From CAIZGX01 sp964511555 (GTDB taxonomy: Bacteria > Bacteroidota > Bacteroidia > Flavobacteriales_D > Sanyastnellaceae): DNA of 28,774 nucleotides. Where the stretch lies: positions 1 through 28,774 of the forward strand of contig CAZEFR010000030.1 in NCBI GenBank assembly GCA_964511555.1. Reading direction: 5' to 3'. Below, in pieces: positions 1 through 8,086 of this stretch (the first letter of the stretch is position 1; the number at the start of each line of letters is the position of its first letter). Position numbers and translations under genes: made by a program. A model generated the notes under the pieces. It had not been told where the DNA came from and did no database searches. It worked only from the letters and a program-made list of their open reading frames with translations.

Positions 1-55
1 TTACAGTGTAACTTACCAGATCTGTGAGAACTTGAACCCAAGCAACTGCGATCAA
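1..55 (+). repeat. Long exact direct repeat, copy 1 (edge of window)
   Basis: Bases 1-55 are identical to 289-343, a period of 288 bases (96 codons, in frame). They encode the C-terminal strand of an Ig-like unit containing QICENLNPSNCDQ. Because the match begins at the first base of the window, the repeated unit may extend upstream. Confidence 0.95.
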
Positions 56-1783
56 GCAACTGCTACGGTAACGGTATCCGCAGCATTAATCGATGCAGTT
101 GTTGACAGCTATGGACCAATCAATGGTTACACAGGCGGTACAACAACATCTGTTCTATCAAACGATTTATTGAATGGTTCGATTGTTAATGCCTCAGAGG
201 TAACGTTAACTTCTGTTAGTGTACCATCTGGTCTTACGTTGAATACCGACGGAACGATCAGTGTGTCTTCAGGCACATCAGCAGGCACTTACAGTGTAAC
301 TTACCAGATCTGTGAGAACTTGAACCCAAGCAACTGCGATCAATCTACAGTTACGGTAGAAGTAGTGAATAATGTTCCTGAAGCCATTCACGATGTATTC
401 TTCATGGATGAAGATAACAGTGCCGTAATTGATATCGTGAGTAATGATTTTGATATTGATGGAAATTTAGATCCATCATCCGTTACAATTGTTGATCAGC
501 CTAATAATGGCACAATAGTAATAGACCCGGTAACTGGTGTTATTACCTATACACCGAATTCAAATTGGAATGGTACGGATTCACTTATTTATCAGATTTG
601 TGATTTAGGTACACCAGCCCTTTGTGACACAGCTATACTTGTCATCACGGTATATCCAATAAACGATTCGCCTGTGGCTAATCAAGATTTGGCAACTACA
701 GATGAGAATGTCTCGGTTACTATTGATGTCATATCAAATGATACCGATATTGATGGAGATCTTGATATTTCCTCAATCGAAATTATTGAGCAACCAACAA
801 ATGGTACTTTATCAATTGATCCGGTAACTGGGGAGATTACATATACCCCGAATTCAGGTTTTATTGGCACAGATTCATTCATTTATAATATCTGTGACAA
901 TGGAACTCCACTTCCAGCAATTTGTGATACTGCAATTGTTACAGTAACGGTAAGTTCATGCTTGAATAATCCTGAGTTGGATTGTGATGGTGATGGTGTA
1001 TCGAACGGAAGTGAATTGGCGGATGGTACAGATCCGGCAAATCCGTGTTCATTTATTTTGACAAGTGCTTCAATAGCGCCTTCTGGTGAATGGAATGCAA
1101 GTGATTGTGATCAAGATGGTGTTACAAACGGAGCAGAGGTAATTGATGGAACAAATCCACTTGATCCTTGTCAATATGAAATCACAAGCATTACTCTACC
1201 TCAGTTGGATCAATGGTTGAATTCGGATTGTGATGATGATGGGGTTACCAATAGTCAAGAACAGATTATCGGCACCGACCCATTCAATCCAGACACAGAT
1301 GGCGATGGAGTAATTGATGGAACTGAGTTATTGGATCAAACCAATGCACTGGATCCATGTGATTATATCTACACAAGTCAAACTGTTACACCGAGTCTTG
1401 AATGGAACAATTTAGATTGCGACGAAGATGGATTTACCAATCTTGAGGAGTTGAATGGTAATTCAAACCCCCAAGATCCATGCAGTCCTGTAAGTTGTGA
1501 ACTTTCAATTCCGCAAGCAGTTACGCCGAATGACGATGGATATAACGACACTTTTGAGATTTTGGGTATCGAAAATTATCCAGACAATGAACTTATCATC
1601 TTTAATAGATGGGGGGCTGAAGTTTTCAGGGCTTCGAATTATCAAAATAATTGGAGAGGAAACTCTACCAATGAGAACAACATAGGTGGTGATGAGCTTC
1701 CATCAGGCACTTATTATTATATTTTCGATTCGAAAAATGAGAATGTAGGGGTTAAGCAAGGTTATATCTATCTTAAAAGATAA
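2..1783 (+). CDS. T9SS type B (gliding-motility C-terminal domain) repeat-rich surface protein, 5' truncated
   Basis: The reading frame is open from base 2, so the start lies outside the window; the TTG at 32 is an internal Leu codon. In order one sees the tail of one Ig-like unit and a complete second one (to about 361), two cadherin/VCBS-like domains (about 370-655 and 656-952, each with DxDGxLD and a DPVTGxITYTPN strand), a calcium-binding region of thrombospondin type-3-like repeats (980-1480), and a C-terminal domain (about 1500-1783) with the TPNDDGYND and IFNRWG signatures of the CHU_C/TIGR04131 type B sorting domain. In this family that domain directs export through the T9SS and attachment to the cell surface. 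Ig-like and Ca-binding repeats suggest an extended adhesin or motility-associated protein; the ligand is unknown. It sits 18 bases upstream of a PorP/SprF gene, the usual partner arrangement. Family assignment is firm, role inferred. Confidence 0.93.
   Translation, partial: YSVTYQICENLNPSNCDQATATVTVSAALIDAVVDSYGPINGYTGGTTTSVLSNDLLNGSIVNASEVTLTSVSVPSGLTLNTDGTISVSSGTSAGTYSVTYQICENLNPSNCDQSTVTVEVVNNVPEAIHDVFFMDEDNSAVIDIVSNDFDIDGNLDPSSVTIVDQPNNGTIVIDPVTGVITYTPNSNWNGTDSLIYQICDLGTPALCDTAILVITVYPINDSPVANQDLATTDENVSVTIDVISNDTDIDGDLDISSIEIIEQPTNGTLSIDPVTGEITYTPNSGFIGTDSFIYNICDNGTPLPAICDTAIVTVTVSSCLNNPELDCDGDGVSNGSELADGTDPANPCSFILTSASIAPSGEWNASDCDQDGVTNGAEVIDGTNPLDPCQYEITSITLPQLDQWLNSDCDDDGVTNSQEQIIGTDPFNPDTDGDGVIDGTELLDQTNALDPCDYIYTSQTVTPSLEWNNLDCDEDGFTNLEELNGNSNPQDPCSPVSCELSIPQAVTPNDDGYNDTFEILGIENYPDNELIIFNRWGAEVFRASNYQNNWRGNSTNENNIGGDELPSGTYYYIFDSKNENVGVKQGYIYLKR
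289..343 (+). repeat. Long exact direct repeat, copy 2
   Basis: This is the second copy of the 55-base identity found at 1-55. The sequences diverge right after it, where the next domain is of a different (cadherin-like) type. Nucleotide identity, not only protein identity, points to recent duplication or gene conversion within the adhesin gene. Confidence 0.95.
980..1480 (+). repeat. 41-residue Cys-paired calcium-binding repeats (TSP3-like)
   Basis: Protein-level repeats start at bases 980, 1103, 1226, 1292 and 1415. Spacings are 123, 123, 66 and 123 bases, so three units are exactly 41 residues and one is cut to 22. Each full unit runs D-C-D-x-D-G-V-[ST]-N-x-x-E, then G-T-x-P, then D/N-P-C, then T-S and a P-x-x-x-W motif. 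The D/N/G-rich loop is the calcium-binding TSP3 pattern. Cys at unit positions 2 and 23 are probably disulfide partners. The 22-residue unit lacks the second Cys and the following DTDGDG unit lacks the first, so pairing is preserved across the insertion. Confidence 0.85.
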
Positions 1784-1801
1784 TTAGCAAAAATTGATAC
1801 T

Positions 1802-2722
1802 ATGAAAAATGTTTTGCGATTAATAATAATGTGTTTGCTTGCCATATCTGCAAAAAACGCATTTTCACAACAGGATGCCTTGTTTACACAGGCATTCGAC
1901 AACATGATATACGTTAATCCTGCGTATGCAGGAAGTAGAGGCATGTTAAACTTCACCGATCTCAATCGTGTTCAATGGGTTGGATTCGATGGTAACCCGC
2001 GAACCAATGCTTTTAGCATGAATGGACCACTTTTTCATGAGTCCCTTGGTGCAGGATTGAATTTTGTTAGCGATCAGGCGGGTCCAGTGAAGCAGACGAT
2101 GTTTTTCACAGACCTTGCATATTCCGTTAAGGTGAATAAAAATGGCGGTAAACTCGCATTTGGTTTGAAATCAGGATTCAATATCATCAATATCAATTCG
2201 TCTGACCTGATTGTGAATAATCCCAATGATCCAAGCCTCGCTTTGAATGCTCAAAGTAGGCTTAATCTCAACTTTGGTGCTGGAATTTATTATCATTCTT
2301 CAAAATGGTATGTTGGTGTAAGCGCCCCAAAGGTTCTTGAACAGAGTTTAGATGGGTTTTCAGCAACGAATAAGGAGCAACGTCATTACTTCGGAATACT
2401 TGGTGGAATAATTAATCTCAATGAAGATTGGAAGTTAAAACCAGCGACTCAAGTTCGTGCTACAGTCGGTGCCCCTATTAGTATCGATTTAAGTGTTGCT
2501 TCCATATACAAGAATAAAATTTGGATGGGAGCACTATACAGATGGCAGGCTGCTGCTGGAATGTTTGTTCAATTTCAGATTTCTCCGCAGATTAAAATTG
2601 GTGTAGCCTCGGAGTTCGATACATCGGAATTAAGAAGGTATAATACAGGGTCCTATGAACTTCTTTTTTCTTATGATCTTAATTTCAAGAAAGAGGGGGT
2701 GAGATCTCCACGTTATTTTTAA
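1802..2722 (+). CDS. PorP/SprF family type IX secretion membrane protein
   Basis: The 306-residue protein has a Sec signal peptide (about residues 1-23, ending NAFSQ) followed by the family hallmark: QQDALFTQAFDNMIYVNPAYAGS near the mature N-terminus, then R-x-QWVGF-x-G-x-P-R-T. The remainder is alternating short beta-strands, as expected for an outer-membrane barrel of about 14 strands. Family members (SprF, PorP) are needed for secretion or surface attachment of type B-domain substrates and are often encoded just downstream of their cargo, as here. It lies 18 bases after the upstream cargo and 10 bases before the OmpA gene, so the three are probably one operon. Specific pairing with the upstream cargo is inference from position. 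Confidence 0.92.
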   Translation: MKNVLRLIIMCLLAISAKNAFSQQDALFTQAFDNMIYVNPAYAGSRGMLNFTDLNRVQWVGFDGNPRTNAFSMNGPLFHESLGAGLNFVSDQAGPVKQTMFFTDLAYSVKVNKNGGKLAFGLKSGFNIININSSDLIVNNPNDPSLALNAQSRLNLNFGAGIYYHSSKWYVGVSAPKVLEQSLDGFSATNKEQRHYFGILGGIINLNEDWKLKPATQVRATVGAPISIDLSVASIYKNKIWMGALYRWQAAAGMFVQFQISPQIKIGVASEFDTSELRRYNTGSYELLFSYDLNFKKEGVRSPRYF

Positions 2723-2732
2723 TTAAAAAAAA

Positions 2733-4904
2733 ATGAAGAATAGTTTATTCCTTTTCATATTGATTCTATCAGTATCTGTCTCGCAAGGGCAATCACTGAA
2801 ATTCAAAAAGGCAATTCGTTTGTACGATCATCTAGCATACAGAGCAGCAGGAGAAATTCTCGAAGACTTGAAAGATTCAAAGCACTGGAACAGTGATTTA
2901 CAGTTTCGCTTAGCAATGTGTTACTACAACACAAATCAAATGAGTAAAGCAGCTGAAGAATTTGAGAAGTGTGTTACAACCGAGTCTTCGGTAGATCAGA
3001 TTTTCTACTATGCTCAGGCTCTTAAACAATCCGGCAAGACAGAGTTAGGTGATGAAAAATTGAAGACGTTGTATGCGCAAGAGGCTCAAGATACAAGGGG
3101 AGTGTCACTTGTAAAAAACTTGAATTATCTCAATGAATTAAAAGAGAACAATCAAGCTTACGAACTGAAAAATTTGCAGATTAATTCTGAGTTCGCAGAT
3201 TTTGGAGGATATGCTTTAAACGATGAGGTAGTTTTTTTATCAGGAAAGTATGAATTGCTCTCAGTGAAAAGAGAATGGTCGTGGGATGGCACGAGATTTC
3301 TCGATGCTTTTATTGCCAAAGAAGAAAATGGTGAGTTGATTGAACAGGGAATGCTGAATGAAATTTGTTCTAAATATCATGAGGGCCCTATATGTTCGAA
3401 CGGACAAATGGGATTCTATTTTACACGGAATAATGCTGGAAAGAGTAAAATTGATAAAAATGGCATTCAAAATTTGTCTTTGTACTATGCCGAGATAGAT
3501 AAGTTTGGAGCTATCAAAATCACAAAGTTACCTTTTTGTTCAGAGGAATACTCAGTCGGTCATCCGGCACTTTCAAAGGATGGTAAAACACTTTACTTTG
3601 CTTCTGATATGCCAGGTTCAAAGGGAGTCGACATTTACCAAGTGAGTATTGAAGGGTATTTGAAATTCGGTGTTCCAACGAAAGTTGCAGGTAATGTAAA
3701 TACGGAAGGTGACGAACTCTTTCCCTATATAGGCTCAAACGGCGCGCTTTATTTTTCGTCAAACGGACACATCGGTCTTGGTGGATTGGATATATTCGTT
3801 CAGAAATTTAATGGCGAAATTGTAAACCTCGGACAACCGGTGAATAGTATAAACGATGATTTCGCCTTCATAATTAAAAGCAACAACAAAAGTGGTTTTG
3901 TTTCCTCTAACAGAATGGGTGGAAAGGGTGATGATGATATCTACGCTTTCTCATACAATGGTTCGGTTGAAATTCAAATCTCTGGTGTTGTAACTGATTC
4001 ACTCACGAACCTTCCCATTCCTAATACAACGGTTACATTATTTAATGAGGACGGAGTGGAAGTTGGTACAATTCAGACAGACAGCGAAGGAAGGTATGTT
4101 TTGACAGGGAATACTGGAGAGAACTATAAGTTGAATTTCAAAAACAATAATTACGATTCTGTTGTAATTGATTTGCCTAAGTCTGAATCTGAAATAACTC
4201 AGAATGTGAAACTCATCGACCAAGCAATAGAGTTAGTCTTTGAGGTGAAAAATAAAAAGACCAAAGAGGGTATTGATGAAGCAATTATTCAGTTGCGAAA
4301 TGTTTTCAATGGAGAGAGTGTGAAAATTCTAACCGGTGAAAATGGAATGGTTTCTTTTGTAATTAGAGATAAGAAGCTAGGAGAGAAAATTGACTTAAGT
4401 GTTACTCTATCAAAAGATGGGTATTTGACCAGAACGCTGGATTTGAAATTGATTGCAAATTCTAAAACTATTCATGTTGGGGATTTCTTAGACATTGCTT
4501 TGAGTAAGTTAGAAGTAGGTGGAGACATTGCAGAGTTAATTAGTATTAATCCAATCTACTTTGACTTAGGGAAATGGAATATCCGAAAGGATGCTGCGAT
4601 GGAATTGGATAAAATAGTTGCAATTATGAATGAATATCCCAAAATGAGAATTGAATTGGGTTCTCATACGGATTGCAGATCAAGTAAATCTTTCAATCAA
4701 AAGTTATCTGATAATAGAGCGAAGGCCTCGGCTGAATATATCAAAAAAAGAATCAGTAATCCAAGTCGAATTGCAGGTGTAGGATATGGCGAGTCTAGAT
4801 TGAAATTGAACTGTCCTTGCGAAGGTAATGTGAAGTCCAACTGTTCTGAGGAAGAGCATCAAATGAACAGAAGAACTGAATTTATTATCAAGTCTGTTGA
4901 CTAA
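2733..4904 (+). CDS. PorE-like OmpA-family protein (TPR, PD40 propeller, carboxypeptidase-regulatory-like, OmpA domains)
   Basis: The protein has 723 residues. The order of domains is a signal peptide (1-19), TPR-like helices (about 20-140), PD40/WD40-like propeller blades (about 155-390, with repeated YFASDMPGSKG and YFSSNGHIGLGGLDIF motifs), one or two carboxypeptidase-regulatory-like beta domains (about 405-600) and a C-terminal OmpA peptidoglycan-binding domain (about 605-723) with YFDLGKWNIR and HTD...LSDNRAKASAEYI. The conserved Asp and Arg that bind diaminopimelate are present. This architecture matches PorE, which tethers T9SS components to peptidoglycan in Porphyromonas. Unlike PorE there is no obvious lipobox, so anchoring may differ. 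Its last 17 bases overlap the end of the convergent kinase gene. Most likely it is the periplasmic partner of the adjacent PorP/SprF protein. Confidence 0.9.
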   Translation: MKNSLFLFILILSVSVSQGQSLKFKKAIRLYDHLAYRAAGEILEDLKDSKHWNSDLQFRLAMCYYNTNQMSKAAEEFEKCVTTESSVDQIFYYAQALKQSGKTELGDEKLKTLYAQEAQDTRGVSLVKNLNYLNELKENNQAYELKNLQINSEFADFGGYALNDEVVFLSGKYELLSVKREWSWDGTRFLDAFIAKEENGELIEQGMLNEICSKYHEGPICSNGQMGFYFTRNNAGKSKIDKNGIQNLSLYYAEIDKFGAIKITKLPFCSEEYSVGHPALSKDGKTLYFASDMPGSKGVDIYQVSIEGYLKFGVPTKVAGNVNTEGDELFPYIGSNGALYFSSNGHIGLGGLDIFVQKFNGEIVNLGQPVNSINDDFAFIIKSNNKSGFVSSNRMGGKGDDDIYAFSYNGSVEIQISGVVTDSLTNLPIPNTTVTLFNEDGVEVGTIQTDSEGRYVLTGNTGENYKLNFKNNNYDSVVIDLPKSESEITQNVKLIDQAIELVFEVKNKKTKEGIDEAIIQLRNVFNGESVKILTGENGMVSFVIRDKKLGEKIDLSVTLSKDGYLTRTLDLKLIANSKTIHVGDFLDIALSKLEVGGDIAELISINPIYFDLGKWNIRKDAAMELDKIVAIMNEYPKMRIELGSHTDCRSSKSFNQKLSDNRAKASAEYIKKRISNPSRIAGVGYGESRLKLNCPCEGNVKSNCSEEEHQMNRRTEFIIKSVD

Positions 4905-5409
4905 ATAATTGACTTAAGGAGTAAAGAATAGTTGATTCCTTTTGGAGTCGTGTTCCTTCAAGAATTACAAACCGAGTTCGATGTTGAATCAACTCGGTTT
5001 TGTATTTTTCAAAGAGTCTTATTCTTTCAGATTGAATAGGTACACTTCTCAATGGATCTTCCACCCACTCTATATCTGGAGTGCACAAAAAATGGATGTC
5101 CATTTTATAGGATGGAAGAATTTCAAGTTCCGGTAGTTTCAATTGATAAACTTCTTCATTCCAAACGCGAAGCACAAAAATATCGGTGTCGAATATTTGA
5201 TGTTCGTTTGTTGGGGCTTCATTGAAAAGCGCGCACTGGTTTGTAACAACCGATCTGAAGTCATCTTCACTCGCTCGGATAATGTTCTTTTCTTCGAGAT
5301 ATTCACGAGCGAATTCTGAGACATAGAGAGAATCGGAAAGCTCCAATGAAAGCCATTTAGAAAAGGTGGTTTTTCCACTTGATTCTGGACCTGTGAAAGC
5401 AATGCGCAT
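4888..5409 (-). CDS. NadR-like P-loop kinase (AAA_28; possible nicotinamide riboside kinase)
   Basis: The 173-residue protein starts MRIAFTGPESSGKTT, a Walker A loop at residues 7-14 of the GPESSGKT type found in the C-terminal kinase domain of NadR. The segment EFAREYLE (about 36-43) and FDTDIFVLRVW (about 74-84) also match this family. In NadR this domain phosphorylates ribosylnicotinamide to NMN; here it is a stand-alone protein without the adenylyltransferase or repressor parts, so the substrate is not proven. Its 3' end overlaps the OmpA gene by 17 bases on the opposite strand. It is divergent from the phosphatase gene at 5437 with only 27 bases between the start codons. Confidence 0.82.
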   Translation of the reverse strand: MRIAFTGPESSGKTTFSKWLSLELSDSLYVSEFAREYLEEKNIIRASEDDFRSVVTNQCALFNEAPTNEHQIFDTDIFVLRVWNEEVYQLKLPELEILPSYKMDIHFLCTPDIEWVEDPLRSVPIQSERIRLFEKYKTELIQHRTRFVILEGTRLQKESTILYSLSQLFSQQT

Positions 5410-5423
5410 TGAATACTTTGTTG

Positions 5424-5439
5424 TTACTTTGCAAAGATG
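5424..5439. promoter_or_regulatory. Palindromic, possibly bidirectional -7 promoter element
   Basis: Bases 5427-5436 form a perfect palindrome, CTTTGCAAAG. Each half supplies a TTTG: plus strand TTACTTTG (5424-5431), minus strand CATCTTTG (5439-5432), both one mismatch from the Bacteroidota -7 consensus TAnnTTTG. The gap between the divergent starts (5409 and 5437) is only 27 bases, so promoters must lie here or inside genes. The plus-strand box would give a nearly leaderless mRNA. Promoter function is inferred. Confidence 0.45.
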
Positions 5440-6648
5440 TCAAATACTGAGCGACTCTCATCGAAAATTAAACAACGCGATTTCAAATTGAATGCGTTGT
5501 TGGAACTTACAGAGGCTATCAATGCCAATAATTCCGAGCAGGATCTAATTTTCCAATTTCAAAACACGGTTCAAACACATTTAGGAATTGAGAAGTTAGC
5601 GCTCTTTGTTAAACGTGAAGATTGGCAATGCCTCTTGCAATATGGCGACATGAATGTTTCAGAGTTTGTAATTCCTTCTGATGATTTTTTTCACTCCAAT
5701 CGAGGTGTGGCACTTTCGGAAGATGCTTCTCATGAATCTTATGATGTGGTCATTCCTGTATTGCATAACAATAAGCCTCTTGCAATTGCACTCGCCGGAG
5801 ATAATGCAGAAGATGCTAGAGGAATGAGTCCTACTGTAAAACACATGCGTTTCCTTCAAACGTTAACCTCGGTCTTGAGTGTTGCTCTCGAAAACAAACG
5901 ATTGCTCACTAATCTCGTTCAGCAAGAAAGATTGAAAAAGGAGTTGGAACTCGCAGCCGAAATGCAACAATTACTTTTGCCTAGCCGTTTTCCAGATACT
6001 GCAGTTTGGAATGTTCAAGGTATTTATAGAGCACATCAGCAAGTTGGCGGAGATTATTATGATGTTTTTCAAATTAACGAACATGAGTGGGTTTTTTGCC
6101 TAGGTGACGTTTCGGGAAAGGGCATGCCGGCAGCTTTTTTAATGTCGAACTTCCAGGCCTATGTACGAAATGCTTTTGAAGAGAAGCGTCCAGATTTGGC
6201 AATCCTTGCCAATAAATTAAACACGCGCGTTTGGGATGCGGCTCAAGGAGAAAAGTTCATCACTTTTTTCCTTGCGGTTTACAATTCGGAAATTCAAGAA
6301 TTGGAATATGTGAATTGTGGCCACAACGCACCCGTTTTTAAATCAGGTCCGAAGTTTAATCACTTTAGTGCTACAGCAATTGGATTGGGAATGCTTCCTG
6401 AATTGCCCCAAGTTACTTCAGTGAAGCTGGAAATTCATTCCAGTGATATGCTTTTGGGCTATACAGATGGACTGGTTGAAGTGAACAATGTTGAGGGAGA
6501 TTATTTCGAAATTGAAGGAATAGAAAAAAGTCTTGCTGGCTCTCACTCAAAGGATGTTTGCCTTGCTGTTGAGACGGCAGCCAATAATTTCCGTGGCGAA
6601 TGTCTTTTCAGCGATGATGTGGCTATTCTGGCTGTCTGTTGGAAATAG
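5437..6648 (+). CDS. GAF-domain PP2C-type (SpoIIE/RsbU-like) serine phosphatase
   Basis: The 403-residue soluble protein has an N-terminal GAF-like region (about 10-155), a short linker helix with LKKELELAAEMQQLLLP typical of RsbU-type proteins, and a SpoIIE-type PP2C domain (about 175-403). The metal-binding and catalytic motifs are intact: VGGDYYDVF, LGDVSGKGMPAAF, YVNCGHNAP, LGYTDGLVE and SDDVAILAV. Such enzymes dephosphorylate anti-anti-sigma (STAS) proteins in partner-switching pathways, with the GAF domain sensing a signal. No STAS protein or anti-sigma kinase is encoded in this window, so the target is unknown. The last 26 bases overlap the convergent O-antigen ligase gene, leaving no room for a separate terminator. 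Confidence 0.9.
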   Translation: MSNTERLSSKIKQRDFKLNALLELTEAINANNSEQDLIFQFQNTVQTHLGIEKLALFVKREDWQCLLQYGDMNVSEFVIPSDDFFHSNRGVALSEDASHESYDVVIPVLHNNKPLAIALAGDNAEDARGMSPTVKHMRFLQTLTSVLSVALENKRLLTNLVQQERLKKELELAAEMQQLLLPSRFPDTAVWNVQGIYRAHQQVGGDYYDVFQINEHEWVFCLGDVSGKGMPAAFLMSNFQAYVRNAFEEKRPDLAILANKLNTRVWDAAQGEKFITFFLAVYNSEIQELEYVNCGHNAPVFKSGPKFNHFSATAIGLGMLPELPQVTSVKLEIHSSDMLLGYTDGLVEVNNVEGDYFEIEGIEKSLAGSHSKDVCLAVETAANNFRGECLFSDDVAILAVCWK

Positions 6649-8083
6649 TGTTTCCTTTTTTCTTTACATGAAATAAGTCCATTGCGACTAAAATTCCAAT
6701 AAACCCCCAAAACGGAACAGAGGCCTTGTCTGTATCTAAATAGTTGTTCAATGTTCCGTGAACGAAGTAGGTGAGAAGCCCCAAGAAGGCACTGAGAATT
6801 ATTATACGATGTTCCTTTTCTATTGCTGCATAGAATAGTTTAAACCCAAGAATAAGCGTATAAACGAAAATCGAAATGAAAAGCAACATTCCCAGAACTC
6901 CCTGCTCAGCAAGTGGACCGAGGTATTCACTGTGGGCATTTCCACCATCGCCATTGTTTGTGCTTATTATTGTTCTGTCTTTCGCTTGTTGGAAAGGAGC
7001 GTAAACGAATTGATACGTTCCAGGTCCCCATCCTGTAACCGGACGTCTATGAAACATTTCAAGGGCGCAGTGCCAGCGGTTCAATCGCTCTAAATTTGAG
7101 GCGTCGGAAGAAACGTTGGAAATTGAAGAAACATGCTCGTCTAACTTGTCACTACTCTCTTGCTTGTTCTGACCGAGCTGTTGTTGAATATTCTCCCACG
7201 AAAAAAACAAGACACCACCAAGGATCAGAGCTCCGTAGAAAACATATTTAAGTGGCATTCGAATGAGCATGATAATAAAAAATCCGATAGCCACAGCCAC
7301 CGAGACCCAAGCAGCTCTCGTGAAAGATAAAACAAGTCCTGTTGTTAAGATGAACAAAGCAGAGTAAATGAGGAAGGTTACCAGTGGACTTTTTTTCTTC
7401 ATGAAAAGTAATCCTATGGCCACAGGAAAGAACATGGCTAAAACAGCTCCGTAACTCGTGTGGTCTTTAAACAAAGGCTCCATTACCCAATGTGCACTCT
7501 CTTTGTCGAAATTGAATTGCGCATGTCTTGTAACGGTATAGATAATCACGATACAGAGAGGCGCCAAGTAACTCGCGAAGAATTTTTTTATGTTGGAAAT
7601 GTCTTGAAAAAGATGTGCGCCTAACAAATAGAATCCAGAAATAAACCAGAGGCGTGTTGCAATAAATTTGAATGAAACCAGCGGGTATTCACTCGTCACA
7701 GCTGTGAATACCATCCACAACAAATAAAGACCAATGATGTAGGTAAATGGATGGCTGAAAATTCTGCGGTCTACGCTTTTACCTGAAATTATTTTAAAAA
7801 TCATGAGAAGAAGTAGCCCAGCAATAATGGGTTCTGTTGGCAAATACATGCCAATATTCGCCACTTCCATTTCTTCAAGATTAATACTCAAGGGTGTAGC
7901 CATTACACTGAAAAACCACACCCATTCAATTTTATGAATCGCCAACCAAAGTGCAAATAACGCGGCGGGTAATATAAAAAGTAAATAAACCTCGCAAGCA
8001 ACAGCTATCCCTTGCGTGAGAGCGAATAAACTTCCCCAAAAAACAATGGGTTTATTTTGAATGAATGCTGTGAAAGATTTCAC
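6623..8083 (-). CDS. O-antigen ligase/polymerase family (Wzy_C) membrane protein
   Basis: This 486-residue protein is strongly hydrophobic with roughly ten to twelve membrane segments. A large loop (about residues 290-390) carries the family signature: the RPVTGWGPGTYQF segment and GNAHSEYLGPLAEQGVLG, with the conserved periplasmic His. Family members either polymerise polysaccharide repeat units (Wzy) or ligate them to lipid A core (WaaL), and sequence alone does not separate these. The start is GTG at 8081-8083, three bases after the stop of the upstream Wzz-like gene; no ATG is available nearby. Pairing with a Wzz-like protein favours a polymerase. No glycosyltransferase genes adjoin, which is unusual for such genes. 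Confidence 0.88.
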   Translation of the reverse strand: MKSFTAFIQNKPIVFWGSLFALTQGIAVACEVYLLFILPAALFALWLAIHKIEWVWFFSVMATPLSINLEEMEVANIGMYLPTEPIIAGLLLLMIFKIISGKSVDRRIFSHPFTYIIGLYLLWMVFTAVTSEYPLVSFKFIATRLWFISGFYLLGAHLFQDISNIKKFFASYLAPLCIVIIYTVTRHAQFNFDKESAHWVMEPLFKDHTSYGAVLAMFFPVAIGLLFMKKKSPLVTFLIYSALFILTTGLVLSFTRAAWVSVAVAIGFFIIMLIRMPLKYVFYGALILGGVLFFSWENIQQQLGQNKQESSDKLDEHVSSISNVSSDASNLERLNRWHCALEMFHRRPVTGWGPGTYQFVYAPFQQAKDRTIISTNNGDGGNAHSEYLGPLAEQGVLGMLLFISIFVYTLILGFKLFYAAIEKEHRIIILSAFLGLLTYFVHGTLNNYLDTDKASVPFWGFIGILVAMDLFHVKKKGNTISNRQPE

Positions 8084-8086
8084 TGC

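Noticed and set aside
289..1480. Repeat spacing that might suggest a CRISPR-like or tandem non-coding array
   Set aside because: Repeats are in frame, multiples of three, and encode protein domains; there are no short palindromic repeats with unique spacers.
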